A stretch of 64,000 nucleotides of DNA from Arthrobacter yangruifuii (GTDB lineage Bacteria > Actinomycetota > Actinomycetes > Actinomycetales > Micrococcaceae). Position numbers and translations under genes: made by a program. The stretch's first letter is position 1. Each line of letters starts with the position of its first letter. Location: NCBI RefSeq assembly GCF_009192775.1, contig NZ_VTFX01000001.1:1-64000 (forward strand), read 5' to 3'. Shown here one piece after another: positions 35,375-44,205 of this stretch. The notes beneath the pieces were generated by a model. It was not told where the DNA came from, made no database searches, and saw nothing but the letters and a program-made list of their open reading frames with translations.

Positions 35375-35924
35375 CCTTGCCGAACGCGAACAGGTAGGGT
35401 ATCCCGGCTTCGGCCTCGATACGTTCCTTGGCTCCGGTGTCCCGGTCCACAATCACGGCCACCGCCACCACGTTGCCGCCGGCCCTGCGCACGCCCTCGA
35501 CGGCGGTCAGCGCCGAGCCGCCGGTGGTGGATGTGTCTTCCAGGACCACCACGTTGCGTCCGGCGACGTCGGGGCCTTCCACCTGCCGGCCCATGCCGTA
35601 GGACTTCTGCGCCTTGCGGACCACAAAAGCGTCCACTGCGCGGCCGGCGCGGGTGGCTGCGTGCATCACGGCCGTGCCCACCGGATCCGCGCCCATGGTC
35701 AGTCCGCCCGCGTTGGTGAACTCGATGCCTTCACTGTCCAGCAGTTCCAGCATCACGTCGCCTACGAGCACCGAGGCTTCGTGCTGCAGCGTGACGCGGC
35801 GCAGGTCAATGTAGTAATCAGCCTCGGCGCCGGAGGAAAGCACCACCTTGCCGCGCACCACCGCCAACTCCATGATCAGTTCGAGCAGCCGGGCGCGGGA
35901 CGGGGCAATCGCGGGCGATGTCAT
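35355..35924 (-). CDS. pyrE: Orotate phosphoribosyltransferase
   Basis: The enzyme attaches phosphoribose to orotate in pyrimidine synthesis. The 189-aa product has the PRPP motif VVVLEDTSTTGGSAL and GADPVGTAVMHA. Other pyr genes are not nearby. It is separated from the HPr gene by 129 bp that hold an inverted repeat (35949-35994). Confidence 0.94.
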   Translation of the reverse strand: MTSPAIAPSRARLLELIMELAVVRGKVVLSSGAEADYYIDLRRVTLQHEASVLVGDVMLELLDSEGIEFTNAGGLTMGADPVGTAVMHAATRAGRAVDAFVVRKAQKSYGMGRQVEGPDVAGRNVVVLEDTSTTGGSALTAVEGVRRAGGNVVAVAVIVDRDTGAKERIEAEAGIPYLFAFGKDELGLD

Positions 35925-35948
35925 GGCTCAATCCTAGCGACGGGCAGG

Positions 35949-35994
35949 GGAGGACCGCGTTTTGCTGCCCATTGCTACGCCGGTCCGGTCCTCC
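35949..35994 (-). other. Inverted repeat between ptsH and pyrE
   Basis: GGAGGACCG (35949-35957) pairs with CGGTCCTCC (35986-35994), a 9-bp stem with a 28-nt loop. It lies between the ptsH stop and the pyrE start on the minus strand, so it could end ptsH transcription or act in the pyrE leader. No U-tract. Confidence 0.4.
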
Positions 35995-36013
35995 TCCCGC
36001 CCCTCCCCTGGCG

Positions 36014-36056
36014 TGCCGGGCGGACTTGCCAGGGAAAGTGCCGGGCGGAATTGCTA
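36014..36056. repeat. Imperfect 18-bp direct repeat at the ptsH 3' end
   Basis: TGCCGGGCGGACTTGCCA (36014-36031) and TGCCGGGCGGAATTGCTA (36039-36056) differ at two bases and lie 25 bp apart. The second copy covers the stop codon of ptsH, so the repeat may be the remnant of a small duplication. Confidence 0.6.
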
Positions 36057-36332
36057 GGCGGCGTCGTGGTCGGTCTCGATGACCTTTGCCAGCGTATCCA
36101 GGGCTTCTTCCGCGCCGACGCCTTCGGCGCGCAGCACGAGTACCTCGCCCTGGGCCGCTCCGAGAGCCATCAGGGACAGGATGCTGGCTGCATCCATCGC
36201 GTCTTCCTCCGGCTCGCCTTTTCTTCCGATGGTGACCTCAACGCCGGTGTTCTGCGCCGCCTCGGTGAAGATGGCAGCCGGGCGGGCGTGCAGGCCTGAG
36301 CGGCTGGCAACGGTGGCAATACGTTCGGACAT
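36054..36332 (-). CDS. ptsH: Phosphocarrier protein HPr
   Basis: HPr passes phosphate from Enzyme I to sugar-specific EII proteins. The 92-aa product has the active-site motif GLHARPAA with His15, and the serine region MDAASILSLMALGAAQG with Ser48 for regulatory phosphorylation. AAGGAG precedes the ATG. It lies directly downstream of Enzyme I in the fructose island. Confidence 0.95.
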   Translation of the reverse strand: MSERIATVASRSGLHARPAAIFTEAAQNTGVEVTIGRKGEPEEDAMDAASILSLMALGAAQGEVLVLRAEGVGAEEALDTLAKVIETDHDAA

Positions 36333-36378
36333 TTTTCTCCTTGTTAAGTGATGACGTTGTTCAGTGGTGACGTTCGGC

Positions 36379-38145
36379 TTACAAACCTAGCTCAGCCAGG
36401 GTGGGAAGAGCGGCACGGACGGCCTCCCGGGCAGCCGCAGCGCTCGGCGCCGCCAATGCCGCCGCCGCCAGTTCCCGGGCCTGGCCCATGGTGACACTGC
36501 CGAGCACGGCGGCAACCGGCCCAAGTGCACGGGCACTCATGGACAGGGTGCTGATGCCCAGGCCAACCAGGACGACGGCGAGGGCAGGGTCCGCAGCAGC
36601 TTCGCCGCAGATCCCCACGCTCTTTGCCGTTCCGGCGGCCGTGCCTGCCGCCGCGGCACCGTCGACAGTGAGCTTGGCCAGCCGGAGTACGGCCGGCTGC
36701 CAGGGATCGTTCAGCGCGGCGAGTGGACCGAGTTGCCGGTCTGCTGCCATGGCGTACTGGGTGAGGTCATTGGTGCCGATCGAGGCAAAGTCCACTTCCC
36801 GCAGGACCGTGGACGCCATCAGGGCGGCGGAGGGCACCTCCACCATGATGCCCGGTGTGGCCAATCCGGCTGCGGCGCAGAGGGAAGCGAACAGGGCCGC
36901 TTCTTCCGCCGTCGAAACCATGGGCGCCATGACCCACACTTCAGCACTGTGCAGCGCCGCAGCAGAGGCGATCGCCTGCAGCTGGCGCTCCAGAACCCCC
37001 GGGGAACCGATATGGGTGCGGTATCCGCGAACCCCCAGGGCAGGGTTGGGTTCATCCAGGTTTGTCAGGAACGGCAGTGGTTTGTCCGCTCCCGCGTCCA
37101 GGGTGCGCACCACCACTTTCTTTCCGGGGAATGCCTCGAACACCCCGCCGTATGCCTCCACCTGCTCGGCAACAGTGGGCTCGGCATCCCGGTTCAGGAA
37201 ACAGAACTCGGTGCGGAGCAGGCCCACGCCTTCCGCTCCTGACGCAGCGGCCTGAACCGCGTCCGCGGCGGTACCCACATTGGCCAGCAACGGGACGTGG
37301 ACGCCGTCTGCCATGGTGTTGCGGCCGCTGAATGCCGCCAGGGTGGTGGCTGACAGTGCCCACGCCTCGGCAGCACGCCGCTGGTCCTCCCCCGGCTCGG
37401 CCACAACGGTGCCCGCGGCGCCGTCGACGTAGATCTCCTGGCCTTCCGGGATCCGGTGGACCCCGGGAGCAGCGACTACGGCCGGAAGTCCGAGCGCGCG
37501 GGCCAGTATCGCGGTATGGGACTGGGGACCGCCGCTTGAGGTGACAAGAGCAATGACCTTTTGGGGATCCAGCATTGCGGTGTCCGCCGGTGCCAGGTCT
37601 ACAGCAATGAGGATGAAGGGAAGCTCGGAATAGGGAATGCCCGGGGCGGGCTCACCGCGGAGTTCGCAGACAATGCGTGCACGCACGTCCAGGATGTCCG
37701 CGACGCGTTCAGCCATGTACCCGCCCAGGCTCCTCAGTGTTTCCGCTACGCCGGCACCGGCCTCCCAGATGGCACGCTCGGCGCTGCGCGCACCGCCTTC
37801 AGTACCTGCGGAAAGCAGCTTGACGGCGGATTTCAGCAGCATGGGGTCAGTTGCCATGAGGGCGGTTGCGGAAAGGATTTCCTTCGCTTCGCCGCTTGCC
37901 GTCGCGGCGCGGGCACCGAGCTGGGCCTGCACCGCCTGCGCTGCCTCCTTGATGCGCCGGGTCGAGGATTCCAGCGTTTCACCGGCCGGAATCCCGCCGC
38001 CGGCCGGCGGCTCCTGTACCGCCCCGGGCATCTGCCGGACGGTCCCCAGGACCCGTCCCGGGACCACTCCTACCCCGGTGTAGAGGGAACCCGCCGGGGT
38101 GGCTGCCGCACCCGGGCCTGGAAAAGTGGAACTGGTTTCAAGCAC
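36379..38145 (-). CDS. ptsI: Phosphoenolpyruvate-protein phosphotransferase (Enzyme I)
   Basis: Enzyme I starts the PTS by transferring phosphate from PEP to HPr. The 588-aa product has the active-site helix GGPQSHTAILARALGLPAVVA with the catalytic His, the PEP-binding LLRTEFCFLNR and SIGTNDLTQYAMAADR, and the conserved Cys in KSVGICGEAAADP. The start is GTG 38145 with AAAAGGA upstream; the longer frame (to 38172) lacks a site. Confidence 0.93.
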   Translation of the reverse strand: MLETSSTFPGPGAAATPAGSLYTGVGVVPGRVLGTVRQMPGAVQEPPAGGGIPAGETLESSTRRIKEAAQAVQAQLGARAATASGEAKEILSATALMATDPMLLKSAVKLLSAGTEGGARSAERAIWEAGAGVAETLRSLGGYMAERVADILDVRARIVCELRGEPAPGIPYSELPFILIAVDLAPADTAMLDPQKVIALVTSSGGPQSHTAILARALGLPAVVAAPGVHRIPEGQEIYVDGAAGTVVAEPGEDQRRAAEAWALSATTLAAFSGRNTMADGVHVPLLANVGTAADAVQAAASGAEGVGLLRTEFCFLNRDAEPTVAEQVEAYGGVFEAFPGKKVVVRTLDAGADKPLPFLTNLDEPNPALGVRGYRTHIGSPGVLERQLQAIASAAALHSAEVWVMAPMVSTAEEAALFASLCAAAGLATPGIMVEVPSAALMASTVLREVDFASIGTNDLTQYAMAADRQLGPLAALNDPWQPAVLRLAKLTVDGAAAAGTAAGTAKSVGICGEAAADPALAVVLVGLGISTLSMSARALGPVAAVLGSVTMGQARELAAAALAAPSAAAAREAVRAALPTLAELGL

Positions 38146-38183
38146 TGCGTGTCCTTTTTCGAGTTGCCGCATACCGCGGCTGT

Positions 38184-39035
38184 CTACAGAGAGATGGATG
38201 CCGCGTCGGCGAGGATTTTCAGGCTGTGTTCCACGGTGCCGGCAATGGCGTCCCTGGAAGGCATGAGGTATTTGCGGGGATCGACCACCGACGGATTGCT
38301 GTCCAGGAACCGGCGCGTGGCTGAGGTGTAGGCAATGTTCAACGCGGTGCCGATATTGATTTTGACCATGCCGGCCCGGGCTGCCAGTGTCAGCTCCCCG
38401 TCCGGCACTCCTGAGGAACCGTGGAGAACCAGGGGGACGGGAAGCATGGAGCTCAGCGTCCGGATCAGCTCATGGTCCAGAGCCGCTGATTTGGAGGTCA
38501 TGGCATGGCTGGACCCGACCGCCACCGCCAAGGCCGCCACCCCCGTGGCCTCGACGAATTCCAGTGCTTCACCGGGGTCCGTCCGGACACCGGGGGCATG
38601 GGCGCCGTCTTTTCCGCCCACCCTGCCCAGCTCGGCTTCAATCCAGATTCCGTGCTTCCGCCCCCATTCGACGGCTTCACGGGTGTTGTGGACGTTCTCC
38701 GCGTAGCCGAACTCGGAGCCGTCATACATCACGGAACTTACGTCCAGCTCCGGAGCCATATGCAGAAGGGAAACGTCCGTGATGTGGTCCAGGTGCAGCG
38801 AAATGTCTGAACTGGAATTCCGGGCCACAGCGGCACTCGCTGCCGCGAGGGCATGGGGAAACCCGTGGAACCGGACCGCATTTTCACTGAGCTGCAGAAT
38901 GACCGGCAGGCCGGCGCGTTCCGCTCCCAGAGCAATGCCTTCGGCGTGCTCAAGCGTAATGACGTTGAACGCGGCGACGGCACGGCCGGCGGCACGCGCC
39001 TGCTCTACGAGGTCTCCGGTGGGGACAAGCGGCAT
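38184..39035 (-). CDS. Class II fructose-bisphosphate aldolase, short (GatY/KbaY-type) form
   Basis: A 283-aa zinc aldolase with HLDHITDVSL (catalytic Asp and metal His), EAELGRVGGKDG, VGSSHAM and the phosphate loop LHGSSGVPD. It is shorter than the housekeeping FbaA. Its place beside ptsHI and opposite fruK suggests that it cleaves the fructose-1,6-bisphosphate made from imported fructose; a tagatose-type substrate is possible. The ATG at 39035 has AGGAGG six bases upstream, which decides the start. Confidence 0.88.
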   Translation of the reverse strand: MPLVPTGDLVEQARAAGRAVAAFNVITLEHAEGIALGAERAGLPVILQLSENAVRFHGFPHALAAASAAVARNSSSDISLHLDHITDVSLLHMAPELDVSSVMYDGSEFGYAENVHNTREAVEWGRKHGIWIEAELGRVGGKDGAHAPGVRTDPGEALEFVEATGVAALAVAVGSSHAMTSKSAALDHELIRTLSSMLPVPLVLHGSSGVPDGELTLAARAGMVKINIGTALNIAYTSATRRFLDSNPSVVDPRKYLMPSRDAIAGTVEHSLKILADAASISL

Positions 39036-39286
39036 TGCAGGCCTCCTAGGCAAACGGTGATCCGGCTCACCTAAGATGTTGACACAAATCCAAGAAAGCG
39101 CAAGTATGTCCATGCAATGCCAACGTGATTACGCAGGACCTCGACCTTCCCGGCTTACGGCCGGTCCGGGTTGGCGTGCTGTTCATTTCCGCCGATCCGG
39201 ACCGATAAATCCCCCGGTCAAGACCCCCACCCGCAGCGGACGCTGCCGGGCGCCGGGGATTCGCCCAAGTTGAAAGTGGAGCCAGC
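39036..39286. promoter_or_regulatory. Divergent promoter region of the fructose island
   Basis: The 251-bp region separates the minus-strand aldolase/ptsI/ptsH block from the plus-strand fruK operon. It has TTGACA at about 39080 on plus and, on minus, several TTG-type boxes around GCGCTTTCTTGGATTTGTGTCAA. A DeoR-type repressor encoded in the island would be expected to bind here, but I cannot define its site. Confidence 0.4.
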
Positions 39287-40312
39287 GTGATAGTAACGGT
39301 TACCCCGAGTCCCTCCATCGACTGGACCGTCAACGTGAATTCCTTTGAATTCGCCGCGGTCAACATCGTGGCGTCCAAAAGCCGGGAGGCCAGCGGCAAG
39401 GGAATCAATGTCTCCGTGGCCCTTCACCGCAACGGAGTGGACACCGTGGCCGTGTTTCCGGCAGGACAGGAAACCGGCCGGTTCTTGGTGACCGAACTCC
39501 AGGCGCAGGACGTCCGGATAGCGAGTGTGGAATCCGGGCACGATGTCCGCACCAACATCACCCTGCTGGTTCCCGGCCATTCCGGAACCAAGATCAACGA
39601 GACCGGCACCGCGCTCCCCGGGCACATTCTCGATCAGATTCTGTCCACCTGCCGGGCCACCCTGGAACAGGGGCTCGAAGCGGGCCGGCCCGTCATGATG
39701 GCCATCTGCGGCAGCCTTCCGCCGGGAACCCCCGAGCACTTTCACCGGAACCTGATCCGGCTGGGCCGGGACCTGGGTGTGCCGACGGTAGTTGACGCAT
39801 CCGGTGAGGTTCTGAGCGCGGCCATCAGCGAGCAGCCCGACCTGATCAAGCCCAATGTGCATGAACTCGCGCATGAGGCGGGACGGAACATTGAGACCCT
39901 GGGCGACGTCATGGCCGCGGCGCAGGACCTGCGCGGCCGTGGCGTGGGTTCCGTCCTGGCAAGCCTGGGCGCGGACGGCATGATGCTGGTTGACGGCGCC
40001 GGAGCTCTCCACGGGCAGGCTGACGGAGTGAACGTGGTCAACACCGTGGGAGCAGGGGATGCGGCACTGGCCGGGTTCCTGGCCGGGCTGGCAGCCGAAG
40101 GCGGGCGCACAGCCTGCCTGCGCAGTGCACTGCTCTATGCCTCCTCCGCCGTCGGACACGAAACGACATTGTTCGAAGTTGATCCGTCCATTGCTGGAAG
40201 AATCTCCGTCGACGCAGATTTCGACACCGCTCTCCGGCTCACGGAACCCTCCGTGGGACCGGCCCCCTCAGCTACCCAGTCGACCAACCGCACCGTCGCG
40301 GCCAACATTTAA
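39287..40312 (+). CDS. fruK: 1-Phosphofructokinase
   Basis: FruK phosphorylates fructose-1-phosphate to fructose-1,6-bisphosphate. The 341-aa PfkB-family protein has ASGKGINVSVALH for sugar binding, CGSLPPGTP, KPNVHEL and the catalytic NTVGAGDAALAGFLAG with the base Asp. A Thr/Ala tail follows. GTG start with GTGGAG upstream. It begins the operon with the fructose permease and EIIA genes (8-bp spacing). Confidence 0.93.
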   Translation: MIVTVTPSPSIDWTVNVNSFEFAAVNIVASKSREASGKGINVSVALHRNGVDTVAVFPAGQETGRFLVTELQAQDVRIASVESGHDVRTNITLLVPGHSGTKINETGTALPGHILDQILSTCRATLEQGLEAGRPVMMAICGSLPPGTPEHFHRNLIRLGRDLGVPTVVDASGEVLSAAISEQPDLIKPNVHELAHEAGRNIETLGDVMAAAQDLRGRGVGSVLASLGADGMMLVDGAGALHGQADGVNVVNTVGAGDAALAGFLAGLAAEGGRTACLRSALLYASSAVGHETTLFEVDPSIAGRISVDADFDTALRLTEPSVGPAPSATQSTNRTVAANI

Positions 40313-40320
40313 GGAAAGAC

Positions 40321-41793
40321 ATGGCACCTATCCATATCGTCGCCGCCACCGGTTGCCCCACTGGTATCGCGCATACATTCATGGCCCAGGAAGCGCTCCA
40401 GCAGGCCGCCGAACGCCTCGGCGTCAGCATCAAGGTGGAAACCCACGGCCAGGTCGGCATTGAGAATGCCCTGACCGCGGAAGAGATCGCTGCTGCTGAC
40501 GGCGTCATCATTGCAGCGGACAAAGACGTCAATGCAGCCCGTTTCGACGGAAAGCGCGTCGTGGACGTCGGTGTGAAGGCCGGCATCAGCAGGCCCGAGG
40601 CGCTGATTCAGGAAATCATCAACGGAACAGCACCTGTCCGTGGAAAACGCCCCGCGGCCCCGGTTGCTGCCGAGGACACCGAGGACCACGGACTCTTCGG
40701 CGACACCACCGTGCAGAGCGGAGGCGGATTCCAGGCCCGTGACCTCTACAAGCACCTGATGAACGGTGTTTCCTACATGCTGCCGTTCGTTGTCGGCGGC
40801 GGCGTCCTGGTGGCCCTGTCCTTCCTCTGGGGAATCTACTCGGCGGATCCCGAGCACCCGGAGCAGTACAACGAATTTGCCGCGATGCTCAAGACCATCG
40901 GCGGAACCGCCATGGGCCTGATGGTGCCGGTTCTTTCCGCCTTCATTGCCGATTCCATCGGGAAGCGTCCAGCCCTGGTCGTCGGCCTGATTACCGGCCT
41001 GATTGCATCCAACGGCGGCACCGGTTTCCTGGGCGGCATCATCACCGGTTTCCTCTCAGGCTACGGCATGCTGCTGCTGGCCAAACTGCTGGATAGGCTC
41101 CCCCGCGCCCTGGCCGGCCTGAAGGCAATCTTCATCTTCCCGGTCCTGGGTACGTTCATCTTCGGGTCCATCACCTACCTGATCGCATCGCCGATGAAGG
41201 GAATCAATACTTCCCTGCAGGACTTCCTGTCCGGTTTCCAGGATTCGAACCCGATCCTCCTGGGCCTGATCATCGGAGCCATGTGTGCCTTCGATATGGG
41301 CGGCCCGGTCAACAAGGCTGCGTACGTCACCGGCGTGGCGCTTCTCGGAGACGGCAACTTCTTCTTCATGGCTGCTGTTTCCGCTGCCTGCATCACCCCG
41401 CCCCTGGTCACCGGCTTCGCTGCTCTGTTCTTCCGCAAGGGCTTTGATGCCAAAACCCGGGATGCCGCCTATGTGAACTTCGCGCTGGGAGCAACCCACA
41501 TCACCGAAGGCGCCATTCCCTTCGCCGCCCGCAACCCCCTGCTTGTCATTCCCATCCTGATGGTTTCCTCCGCCGTCTCCGCCATCCTGACCTTCCTGTT
41601 CCAGGTCCAGGTACCGGCTCCGCACGGCGGGTTCCTGGTCCTTCCGGTGGTCACCAACGGGCTGCAGTGGGTCGCGGCCATCCTGGCCGGATCAATCCTC
41701 GGCGGGCTCATCTACGGTTACGCCATGCAGCGCCGTATTAACACTCAGCAGCCGCAGCCATCTGTCGAAAACGAAAAGGAAGTTCTTGTATGA
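40321..41793 (+). CDS. fruA: PTS fructose transporter, EIIBC component
   Basis: The permease imports fructose and releases it as fructose-1-phosphate. The 490-aa product has an EIIB domain (1-100) whose phosphorylated Cys is in ATGCPTGIAHTFMA (C12), then an EIIC membrane domain with about ten helices and the GGPVNKAAY and THITEGAIPFAA loops typical of fructose EIIC. It lies between fruK and the EIIA gene. Confidence 0.93.
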   Translation: MAPIHIVAATGCPTGIAHTFMAQEALQQAAERLGVSIKVETHGQVGIENALTAEEIAAADGVIIAADKDVNAARFDGKRVVDVGVKAGISRPEALIQEIINGTAPVRGKRPAAPVAAEDTEDHGLFGDTTVQSGGGFQARDLYKHLMNGVSYMLPFVVGGGVLVALSFLWGIYSADPEHPEQYNEFAAMLKTIGGTAMGLMVPVLSAFIADSIGKRPALVVGLITGLIASNGGTGFLGGIITGFLSGYGMLLLAKLLDRLPRALAGLKAIFIFPVLGTFIFGSITYLIASPMKGINTSLQDFLSGFQDSNPILLGLIIGAMCAFDMGGPVNKAAYVTGVALLGDGNFFFMAAVSAACITPPLVTGFAALFFRKGFDAKTRDAAYVNFALGATHITEGAIPFAARNPLLVIPILMVSSAVSAILTFLFQVQVPAPHGGFLVLPVVTNGLQWVAAILAGSILGGLIYGYAMQRRINTQQPQPSVENEKEVLV

Positions 41794-42251
41794 GCAGCAT
41801 CCTCGCTCCCGAAAACGTCACGCTCAACGCATCTGCCTCCACCCAGGCGGAGGTCTTCAGCCTCATAGCCGCAAAGGCCGTGGAGCTCGGAATCGCCGCT
41901 GACGCCGCCACGGTGGTTGCGGGACTGGAAAGCCGTGAGAAACAGGGCACCACCGGGCTGATGGACGGCATTGCCATCCCCCACGCCAAGTCGCCCGGCA
42001 TCACTAGCCCTGCGTTGGTCATTGTGCGTCTGCGCGAGAGTGTGGAATGGGAAAGCCTGGACGAACAGCCCATCATCATGGCGATCTCACTGCTCATTCC
42101 GGAAGGCGAAGCCGGGACAACCCACCTGTCGCTCCTGTCGCAGGTTGCCCGCACGCTCATGAAACCGGGGGTTCGGGCCGAGCTTCTGGCCGCTGAATCC
42201 CCGGACGCGGTCATCGGCCTGCTCAGCCAGCACGTGATGTCCGGCAGCTAG
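41790..42251 (+). CDS. PTS fructose EIIA component
   Basis: A 153-aa EIIA of the mannitol/fructose family: phosphate-accepting His in GIAIPHAK, and VELGIAADAATVVAGLESREKQGTTG. It takes phosphate from HPr and gives it to the EIIB domain. Here EIIA is a separate gene, translated by ATGA overlap with fruA, whereas many actinobacteria fuse it to the permease. Confidence 0.92.
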   Translation: MSSILAPENVTLNASASTQAEVFSLIAAKAVELGIAADAATVVAGLESREKQGTTGLMDGIAIPHAKSPGITSPALVIVRLRESVEWESLDEQPIIMAISLLIPEGEAGTTHLSLLSQVARTLMKPGVRAELLAAESPDAVIGLLSQHVMSGS

Positions 42252-42283
42252 GCCTCCGGAACAGGTTTTCCAGCAGGCGTCAG

Positions 42284-42322
42284 GGAAGAGGCGCTCCGCC
42301 AGCACGGCGGAGCGCCTCTTCC
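42284..42322. terminator. Perfect 17-bp hairpin between EIIA and deoR-type gene
   Basis: GGAAGAGGCGCTCCGCC (42284-42300) pairs with GGCGGAGCGCCTCTTCC (42306-42322) around a 5-base loop. It sits between the convergent ends of the fru operon and the regulator and can serve both. There is no U-tract, as often in actinobacteria. Confidence 0.75.
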
Positions 42323-42333
42323 GCGTCCGGGTG

Positions 42334-43131
42334 CTAGACGCACTCCACGTGCACGCCGGCGGCCCGGAGGGCCCTGAGGTCCTTGTTCGCGATGCCCGTA
42401 TCCGTAATGAGCACGTCGACGTTGGACAGCTTTGCGTGCTGAACGGTGCTCACCACATTGATTTTGCTGTGGTCGCAGAGGAACACCCGGCGTCGTGCGC
42501 TGGTGAGCATGGCCCGCTTGATCTGCGCCTCCGCCGCGTCCGGCGTCGTCAGGCCGCGCTCGATACTGATGCCGTTGGTACCCAAAAAGGCAACGTCCGC
42601 GTTCATCTCGGCCAGCGAGCGCAGCGCCCATTCGTCAACTTCGGCCAGCGTGCGGCTGCGCAGCCGTCCGCCAAGGGTAAACACCGTCAGCAGCGGACGG
42701 TTCACCAGTGCCAGGGCAATCGGCAGCGCATTGGTGAACACCGTCAGTTCACGGTCACCGGGAAAGGTGTCGGCAAGTTTTTCGGTGGTCGACCCCGCTT
42801 CGATCAGCACCGCACCCTGATGGGGAAGGTATTCCAGGGCAGCCCGGGCAATCCTGGCCTTTTCGCTCGCATATTCGGTGCGGGCTGACACCGCCGGCTC
42901 AAAGGACAGCGAATCGGCGGGAATGGCACCGCCGTGCACCCGTTTGAGCTGCCCGTGACGCTCGAGATGGATCAGGTCCTTGCGGATACTTTCTCCGCTG
43001 ACGCCAAACGCGGCGGCGAGTTCCGCGGTATCCACCCGTTGTTCGGCGCGCAGCTTGAGCAGGATCTGCTGGTGCCGCTGGACGGCGTAGGCTGTGCGTG
43101 CCACCGCATCTTCATCGGAGGCCGTGGCCAT
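42334..43131 (-). CDS. DeoR/GlpR-type transcriptional regulator
   Basis: A 265-aa regulator with a DeoR helix-turn-helix (RHQQILLKLRAEQRVDTAELAAAFGVSGESIRKDL) and the C-terminal sugar-phosphate sensor. Its position at the end of the fructose island suggests it represses ptsHI/fruK and responds to fructose-1-phosphate or fructose-1,6-bisphosphate (inference). The ATG 43131 has GGAGTAGGAAAC upstream; the longer frame (to 43176) is less likely. Confidence 0.85.
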   Translation of the reverse strand: MATASDEDAVARTAYAVQRHQQILLKLRAEQRVDTAELAAAFGVSGESIRKDLIHLERHGQLKRVHGGAIPADSLSFEPAVSARTEYASEKARIARAALEYLPHQGAVLIEAGSTTEKLADTFPGDRELTVFTNALPIALALVNRPLLTVFTLGGRLRSRTLAEVDEWALRSLAEMNADVAFLGTNGISIERGLTTPDAAEAQIKRAMLTSARRRVFLCDHSKINVVSTVQHAKLSNVDVLITDTGIANKDLRALRAAGVHVECV

Positions 43132-43274
43132 GTTTCCTACTCCTTTAAACCGAACCTGCTGCTGGCGGCACGGCAATCCGCGGCTCCGGCTTCGGCAGCG
43201 GTTCCGGGATTACCTGCCCTCCGTCTTGTATAGCATGCCGGGCACAGCGCAACGGCGGATATAGGCTGAGGTCC

Positions 43275-44096
43275 ATGCGGAAACTACAAGCGGAAATCAT
43301 TGCCGAACTGGGTGTTCAGCCCACTATTGACGCGGCCGCGGAAATCCGCCGCCGGGTGGACTTCCTCAAGGACTATCTGCACGCCTCACACTCCCAGGGC
43401 TATGTGCTGGGGATCAGCGGCGGCGTGGACTCCTCGCTCGCCGGCAAACTGGCCCAGCTCGCCGTGGACGAGCTGAAGGCCGAAGGCACCGAGGCAACCT
43501 TCATTGCGCTGCGCCTGCCTTATAAGGTCCAGCATGACGAAGAGGACGCCCGGGCGGCCCTGGAATTCATTTCTCCGTCCGAGTCCCTGGTCTATAACGT
43601 GGGACCGGCCGTGGACGGATTCGAAGATGAATACGTAAAGATGACCGGCGAGAAGATCACCGATTTCAATAAGGGCAACATCAAGGCCCGCGTGCGCATG
43701 ACCGCACAGTACGCGGTGGCCGGCCAGCACAACCTGCTGGTGATCGGCACCGACCACGCCGCGGAATCCGTCACGGGATTCTTCACGAAGTTCGGCGACG
43801 GCGGCGCGGATCTCCTGCCCCTTTCCGGCCTGGACAAACGCCAGAACCGGGCACTGCTGGCCGAACTGGGCGCTCCGGAAACGCTCATCTCCAAGGCCCC
43901 CACCGCGGACCTCCTGGATGACAAACCCGGCCAGACCGATGAAACCGAGCTGGGCCTGAGCTATGACACCATTGACGGCTACCTGGAAGGCGAGGACATT
44001 CCCGCCGAAGACGCCGAAAAGGTCGAGGCACGCTTCCTCATGACCCGGCACAAGCGCACCGTACCGGTCACCCTGTCCGATTCCTGGTGGAAATAG
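43275..44096 (+). CDS. nadE: NH3-dependent NAD+ synthetase
   Basis: NadE makes NAD+ from deamido-NAD+ and ammonia, the last step of NAD synthesis. The 273-aa protein has the PP-loop motif [23 protein letters not shown], and [18 protein letters not shown]. It is the short ammonia-dependent form without a glutaminase domain. Looks leaderless: TAGGCT (43262-43267) 7 nt before ATG. Confidence 0.93.
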   Translation: MRKLQAEIIAELGVQPTIDAAAEIRRRVDFLKDYLHASHSQGYVLGISGGVDSSLAGKLAQLAVDELKAEGTEATFIALRLPYKVQHDEEDARAALEFISPSESLVYNVGPAVDGFEDEYVKMTGEKITDFNKGNIKARVRMTAQYAVAGQHNLLVIGTDHAAESVTGFFTKFGDGGADLLPLSGLDKRQNRALLAELGAPETLISKAPTADLLDDKPGQTDETELGLSYDTIDGYLEGEDIPAEDAEKVEARFLMTRHKRTVPVTLSDSWWK

Positions 44097-44205
44097 GCCC
44101 GGCCCGTCATCCCTTCCCCGCTGCGGGCGGTCCGTCCCGGCCGTCCGCAGCGCCGCGCTGCCGGTGCGCAGTGTGGAGCCGGACCGGATTCGGTAACGTA
44201 GCAGT

